Of a stretch of DNA of 64,000 nucleotides, positions 59,287 through 64,000 are shown one piece after another (position 1 is the first letter of the stretch; each line of letters opens with the position of its first letter). The notes beneath the pieces were generated by a model. The model saw nothing but the letters and a program-made list of their open reading frames with translations. It had not been told where the DNA came from and did no database searches. The DNA comes from Paramecium sonneborni (lineage: Eukaryota; Ciliophora; Oligohymenophorea; Peniculida; Parameciidae). Both the position numbers and the translations under genes were made by a program. The DNA is taken from NCBI GenBank assembly GCA_905182985.1, contig CAJJDN010000083.1, positions 130,007-194,006 on the forward strand. The letters run 5' to 3'.

Positions 59287-59999
59287 ATGGATTATATATT
59301 GATAATTTTTACACTTGGGTATTTGGTGTAACATGCAGGAGCTTATTTTTTAATAAAATACATAAAAGAGAAAAAGAATATTTAAGGATTGGCTTTAGAA
59401 ACCTAAGTGATGTATTTTATTGGAGCAGTGATGAGAATCCTATATATTAGTGATACTAGATTAATAAGTTTTTTTTTAATTTGGATTGAGTTGGTGATAT
59501 CTATTGTTTTGAGTTGTTACATATTTTATCTTTTCCATAAATTTAGGTATACTAATAAATATTTTTAATCATAGACATACACGTTTCCATTAAATTTCAA
59601 ATCCATACTTTTCATATTAAACAATCATACCAATATGTTTAATATTATCATTCTTTTTTCATCCTGGAACTAAGAATGAAAATTATTTTACAGTTTAAAT
59701 GTTCGTATCTATGAGTATGTTTATTGAAGCTTGTGGCTTATTGCCTTAAATTTATGTGAGGTATATTTCTTTAGAGCACAAATAGCAAAAAAATCGGGTC
59801 AATTGAAGCTGATATTTCTAAATATCTTGTTGCTATGGGATTTTCTAGACTTCTTAGACTTACATTTTGGGTAATGAATTATTTAGCTGGAGAAAAGTTT
59901 GTCTATTTGATACTTGCAGATGTTATTCATACAGTCATAATTGCAGATATTATGTTTATTTGGGTTAAAGACAAATAGAAAGGGGCTATTTTAATATGA
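59287..59999 (+). CDS. ER lumen protein-retaining receptor (KDEL receptor, ERD2 family)
   Basis: Seven-span Golgi receptor that returns KDEL-type ligands to the ER. Three exons (introns of 28 and 25 nt) give 219 residues, the family length. Recognisable points are GLALETQVMYFIGAVMRILY near the N-terminus (family GxSxKxQxLxxxVxxxRY), the FFFHPG turn, SMSMFIEACGLLPQI (family SIYLEAVAILPQ) and the final IADIMFIWVKDK. The family Gly-Leu-Ser-Lys-Gln is Gly-Leu-Ala-Leu-Glu-Thr-Gln here, so binding residues differ in part and this may be a divergent ERD2-like paralogue. Its start is 14 bp from that of the minus-strand neighbour. Confidence 0.82.
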
Positions 60000-60184
60000 A
60001 ACATTCTATTTAATAAAATCAATTGTACATCATCATTAAAATATATTAATAATTTCATGTTATTTTCATTTTAAACTATTGCATACAGTCAAACATAAAA
60101 AATATCATATTAATACAAATATATATATATCTATGACAATCATTCTATTGGTCGATTCAAAAATTTGACCAGCAAGAAAATTTA

Positions 60185-61699
60185 TCACTAAATTAATTTA
60201 GAAGAAATTGCACTGAAATCTGGAGTTACAACACTAAAAAGAGATCCTTAATACATTGATTCACCATAAGGGTAGTTACTGCTATTATTTTTATGTTAGA
60301 ATGATTGTATGCTTATTTTTTTTGAAGATTCTCCTTTATTCAAACCACTAATAAATTCAAAATCTTCTATAAATTTTATATCTTTATTTTAAGGAGATTA
60401 TTCAATCTTTAATTCACTTTTATCAACTTCTTTTATATCATACTTCTTGCAAATCTATCCCATATACTTAATTTTAATTATATAAAATTAATACAATTAA
60501 CACTTGAAGAAATTTCATTGCTTGCATTAATCAATTTTATAATTAAACCTATACCATAATTACAAAATTATATTAATCATTCCCATCATCAAATTGAATA
60601 ATAACCAGAATCCCAAAAAGTTGTGAAATTGCTATTTTTTTGGACTATTGGAAACTCATAATTATTGGCTTTTATATGATTTTATTCAAATGAAACCTTA
60701 TAATATTAATTACTTTATTACTTTTAAAATAGTTTCATTTTTTTGTGATTGATTTTCCCTTTAATTCTCCAAAAACTGCTAAATAAGTTTTTCATTATCT
60801 TCTTCTAAACTACAATTAGTTATATCCAATATATTTGTAAAAGCCAATAGCATTTCCAAAGTTGGAATATCTAAAGCTTTTAATTTAATGAATTTATTAT
60901 TCTCAATAACTAAATAATCAAATCTATGTTTAAATTAAGTATTCTAAATTTGTTCATAACAATAAAATGCCTTTAAAATACGAAGATCTAAAAATAAATT
61001 AAATTCTATACTTGGTAACTTATTAATAAATGCATTAAAGACATCTTATTTAATTTAATTTGATTCATAAGTATTAAATAACAACTCCAATATTTCAAGA
61101 TTTTTTATTGATTCTAAAAAGTTTAAGAAATTTTGATAATGTTCTTCTTTGAATGTAGGTCCCCACAATTTGATTTTTAAAACCTTTAATTATTCTAAAG
61201 GTGGAAATTCAGCTGTGGAAAAAAAGTTGTTTTTCTCTTAAATATGAATATTTAAAGAAACTAAATTTTTACTAAGTTCCAAAAAGCTTTTATCTTTAAT
61301 TTCTATAACAGTTGATAAATCTAATTATTTTATATTCTCAAGAGGCAACCATTTTAGAGAATAAAATTTATTAATTCCTACTGAGATAATAGAAGTATAT
61401 TTTTAGAAAAACTCTTTTAAATATGCTTATTAAGATTCTGAATCATTTAAGAAATCACTGAAAATAACCTAAGTTAAATATTAAGGATCTATTTCATCAC
61501 ATAATTTATGCTCTTCTGAAGAAATTGGAGGTAATTTTATTTTAGTTAATTAAGAAAATTGCCCTATTATAATTTTCTATAATTAAATACTGATAAAATT
61601 ATTGAATTATTGAAAGGTTCCTTTTTACACATTTGTAAATAGAAAACTTTTATTAAACTATTAAACTACTGCATTAAATTGATGAGATACTAATCTCAT
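60185..61699 (-). CDS. Unknown leucine-rich, F-box/LRR-like protein
   Basis: The frame from ATG 61699 is open for nearly 1 kb and contains irregular leucine-rich segments (IKQLDLSTVIEIKDKSFLEL, KNLVSLNIHI, LEQLKVLKIKLWG, IKNLEILELLFN), typical of ciliate LRR proteins. A 25-nt intron near 60710 leads into VSFEQNHIKANN. Between about 60480 and 60640 the exon structure is unresolved. The last exon encodes an acidic, Ser/Asn-rich end (KNNSSNYPYGES) and stops at TGA 60185. No F-box was identified. A role in protein-protein binding is inferred. Confidence 0.55.
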
Positions 61700-62455
61700 T
61701 TATTAATACTATTAAGGTGTTAAAAATTGGAAAATCATATTTAATATTCCAGGTATCAAAGGAATGCTGGTAGATTATTCTTGATTCAATTTTACTTTTC
61801 TTGTTCCTTTACCAATATTATCTTCATCTTCTTCAAATTATTACATCAAAATAATATAATTAAAATTAATATGAAATTTATTTTCTTATTTTTATGTTAC
61901 ATCCTAAAAGTCATGAATATATTTAGTCATTTATTGTTTGAAATAAGTTCCCTTATATATTATTTAATAATTAGACTTAAGATCAATAATAAACCATTCA
62001 TATTTTTAATAAGTCATACATTATAAATTTTTAATTACAACTAAAAGATATTCTTAATGAATTCATTTTTTAATATTTCATTCTATTTCTCTTGGAAAAT
62101 ATATATTATTTATTGCTTGTTCTCTAAAACTAGTGTTTATATAAATTTATTAAAAAATAAGTTGGATTCTAACCTAAAATTTAGTTGATAATCTTTTAGA
62201 ACTTAATTTTAATTGTTTTTATACTTTATCTTTAAGATTAGAAATAATTTTTTAACTTTCAATATAATTTTAGTAAAACTATTAATTGAATGCTAAAGAA
62301 TATTGTAATCATTTGATCAAAAACTTCTGTTATTATGATAAGTATATTAAAAAATGCATAGGTTTAGATCAAACTCAAATTTTTGTAATTGTTTTTATTT
62401 AAATATAAAAAAAAGAATAGTAAAACATTATTTTATTTTGCATCAAATAAATTTA
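61700..62455. other. Intergenic between divergent genes, no gene seen
   Basis: About 750 bp of AT-rich DNA. One open plus-strand stretch at 61781-62026 is hydrophobic (Ile, Phe, Leu rich) and reads like AT-rich noise. No element was recognised. Confidence 0.45.
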
Positions 62456-63556
62456 ATGAGTATTTCATTGTCTGATGTGAAATTATTCATAATAAAGAAT
62501 AAGGAACCACTTTTAATAAATATCTCATAAAGCCAAGAATCTATTTTTCATCTCGAAACAATAGCAGGTACTATTTATTTATAATTAAGAGTAATCTCCA
62601 ATTAATATTCATTTACCTTTAATAGATTCAAAGAATTCAATAATAATAAATGTCAATGATAAAATTGCAAAATTTGATCCTAACTAATTAGATAACTTCC
62701 AATAATATAAGTTACTACTTAAAAATGGATATTTGATAGAAGGAAAGATTACATCAAATGATGATTATGCTTTAACTTTTAAGGTTAGACATATTACAAA
62801 TCCAATAACAAATAATTCTTCAATGTTATCAAATTCTCAATCAGTTAAAAACAAACTATATTCAATAGAAAGAGGAACATCTGAATATTAATCTGCTTCT
62901 TCTTTAAGACATAGTATACCAGAAGTATCATTTAGTTAAGCTTAAAGGTTATGAAATTAAAACTTATGATAGGTTTGCAAGAGAATCACTTAATACAACT
63001 GAATATAATTATAATTTACCTGGTTCTATTGGTAGTGGAAGAAAAACTAGTTTTGGTTATGGATCTAAATAAATTTCACATGGATATGTTTAAAGAAATG
63101 CAGAATAAAATCCATCCCCAAATGCATATTTCTTAGGAAACTCAAATTTGTTTCATAAATAAAATAAAACCAATTTACCTTAAGATGATAGATGGAAGAA
63201 TTCAAATACTATAACCTTACCTGGTCCAGCTTCTTATGAAACATCAAATACAATAGGAATTGATAAAGTATTATTTATTAGAAATTACATTATAGCCTTC
63301 AGCAACAATTGGGATTAGATTTAAACCTATAACTAGCTTTAAGGATTGTGTACCTGCTCCTAATTCATATGAAATTAATAATAAACTTATTGAGCAATCT
63401 AGGTTTAATAACATATCTTTTGGGTATGGATAAAAATTAGATTTTACAAAAAATAATCAAACTCCAGGACCAGGAGCTTATGATCATTAATCTGTCTTTA
63501 AAAGAAATACAAAATAAATTTTTAAGAATATTAACTAAAATTAGTATAATGATTGA
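62456..63556 (+). CDS. SHIPPO/STPG-repeat protein (ODF3-like, axonemal)
   Basis: Four exons with introns of 22, 25 and 28 nt give 341 residues. The N-terminal 70 residues are a separate domain without a recognised match. From residue about 130 there are SHIPPO-type repeats, with Pro-Gly-Pro-x-x-Tyr cores and following aromatic turns: SPNAYFLGN, LPGPASYETS, APNSYEINN and TPGPGAYDHQ; spacers contain Phe-Gly-Tyr-Gly (SFGYGSK, SFGYGQK). Such STPG/ODF3 proteins bind along microtubules of cilia as lumenal or inner-junction proteins. A ciliary function is therefore likely. Confidence 0.8.
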
Positions 63557-63686
63557 TTAGAATTAGAGAATTATATAAAATTTATTTATTTATTTTATAA
63601 AATTAAATCTGTTTCAACTAAAAGGCTTTAAATATTAAAGGAATTTTTATCATAAATTTTATTAGTTAGATTTATTAATCTTTCAA

Positions 63687-63965
63687 ATGATTATAAAATT
63701 CGATTTCATCCTATTTATTCCATTAGACATTTTATTAGTCAATTATACAAAACATCTAGATTTATCAAATTTAAATATTCTGGAAGAAATTCAATTCACT
63801 AAATATATAGAATTACTATAATACTATTATGAATTATTTTATAAAACATTAATCTTAAAAAATAAATATTATAATTTTATGATAGAAGTGTTTTTAAATA
63901 GTATTAAAACAATTTTAATTTTAAAGATTTACATAGAAAATTCGAAATCATTTGGATACAGATGA
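63687..63965 (+). CDS. Possible small or partial protein at window edge
   Basis: An open frame of 92 codons from ATG 63687 to TGA 63963. The sequence (LDLSNLNILEEIQF, then a Tyr/Leu/Lys-rich helix) has protein character with few low-complexity runs. It may be the first exon of a gene that continues beyond the window through an intron. No family was recognised. Confidence 0.4.
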
Positions 63966-64000
63966 ACAAGTTTATAATCATATTAAATTAAATGTAAATA

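Noticed and set aside
60150..60174. Bacterial-style terminator hairpin (TGGTC ... GACCA)
   Set aside because: The 5-bp stem with AT-rich loop is too weak and such terminators are not expected in a ciliate nuclear genome.

Overview
The window is AT-rich eukaryotic DNA from a ciliate that reads TAA and TAG as glutamine and uses only TGA as stop. The EF-1alpha gene at 6738-8051 shows this best: it is open for 437 codons, has many in-frame TAA codons at family glutamine positions, and ends at TGA. Introns are tiny. I placed 62 with GT...AG ends and lengths of 20-35 nt, and they restore reading frame in gene after gene. This combination points to a Paramecium-type oligohymenophorean macronuclear chromosome. 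Species was not determined. I saw no rRNA, tRNA, CRISPR array, telomere repeat or intact transposon.

About 37 intact or partial protein genes and two decayed genes can be supported. Most exon models were checked by requiring the total coding length to be a multiple of three with no internal TGA; a few long genes have unresolved introns.

Layout. 1-6 kb: 5' part of arginyl-tRNA synthetase, a zinc-finger/coiled-coil protein and a PKA catalytic subunit. 6-16 kb: EF-1alpha, two unknown genes, a PH-domain plus papain-like amidase protein, a large unknown helical protein, a membrane protein with polyglutamine encoded by (TAA)n, and a coiled-coil protein. 16-24.5 kb: cathepsin B-like protease, a CK1-like pseudokinase, a membrane histidine-kinase-like protein, a CacyBP-like CS protein and a coiled-coil protein. 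24.5-38 kb: Ufm1-specific protease, a type I membrane protein, two tandem TmcB-like PAS membrane proteins of about 5 kb each, and a small gene. 38-47 kb: a coiled-coil protein, a decayed Sel1-repeat gene, an unknown gene, a NASP-like histone chaperone and a SANT/Myb-like protein. 47-56.5 kb: a membrane receptor with TPR and VWA domains, a small myristoylation-type protein, an M14 carboxypeptidase, a frame-broken Rpb5 copy, and a TMEM43-like protein. 57-64 kb: a mitochondrial carrier, a helical protein, a twin CX3C-like protein, a KDEL receptor, a leucine-rich-type protein and a SHIPPO-repeat axonemal protein.

Genes are packed extremely tightly in places (start codons of divergent genes 14, 18 and 28 bp apart; stops of convergent genes 16-24 bp apart), yet several 0.6-1.8 kb stretches appear gene-free. 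The neighbours do not form an operon or a recognisable single pathway. Calcium/cyclic nucleotide signalling, protein turnover, membrane sensing and cilium genes are interspersed.
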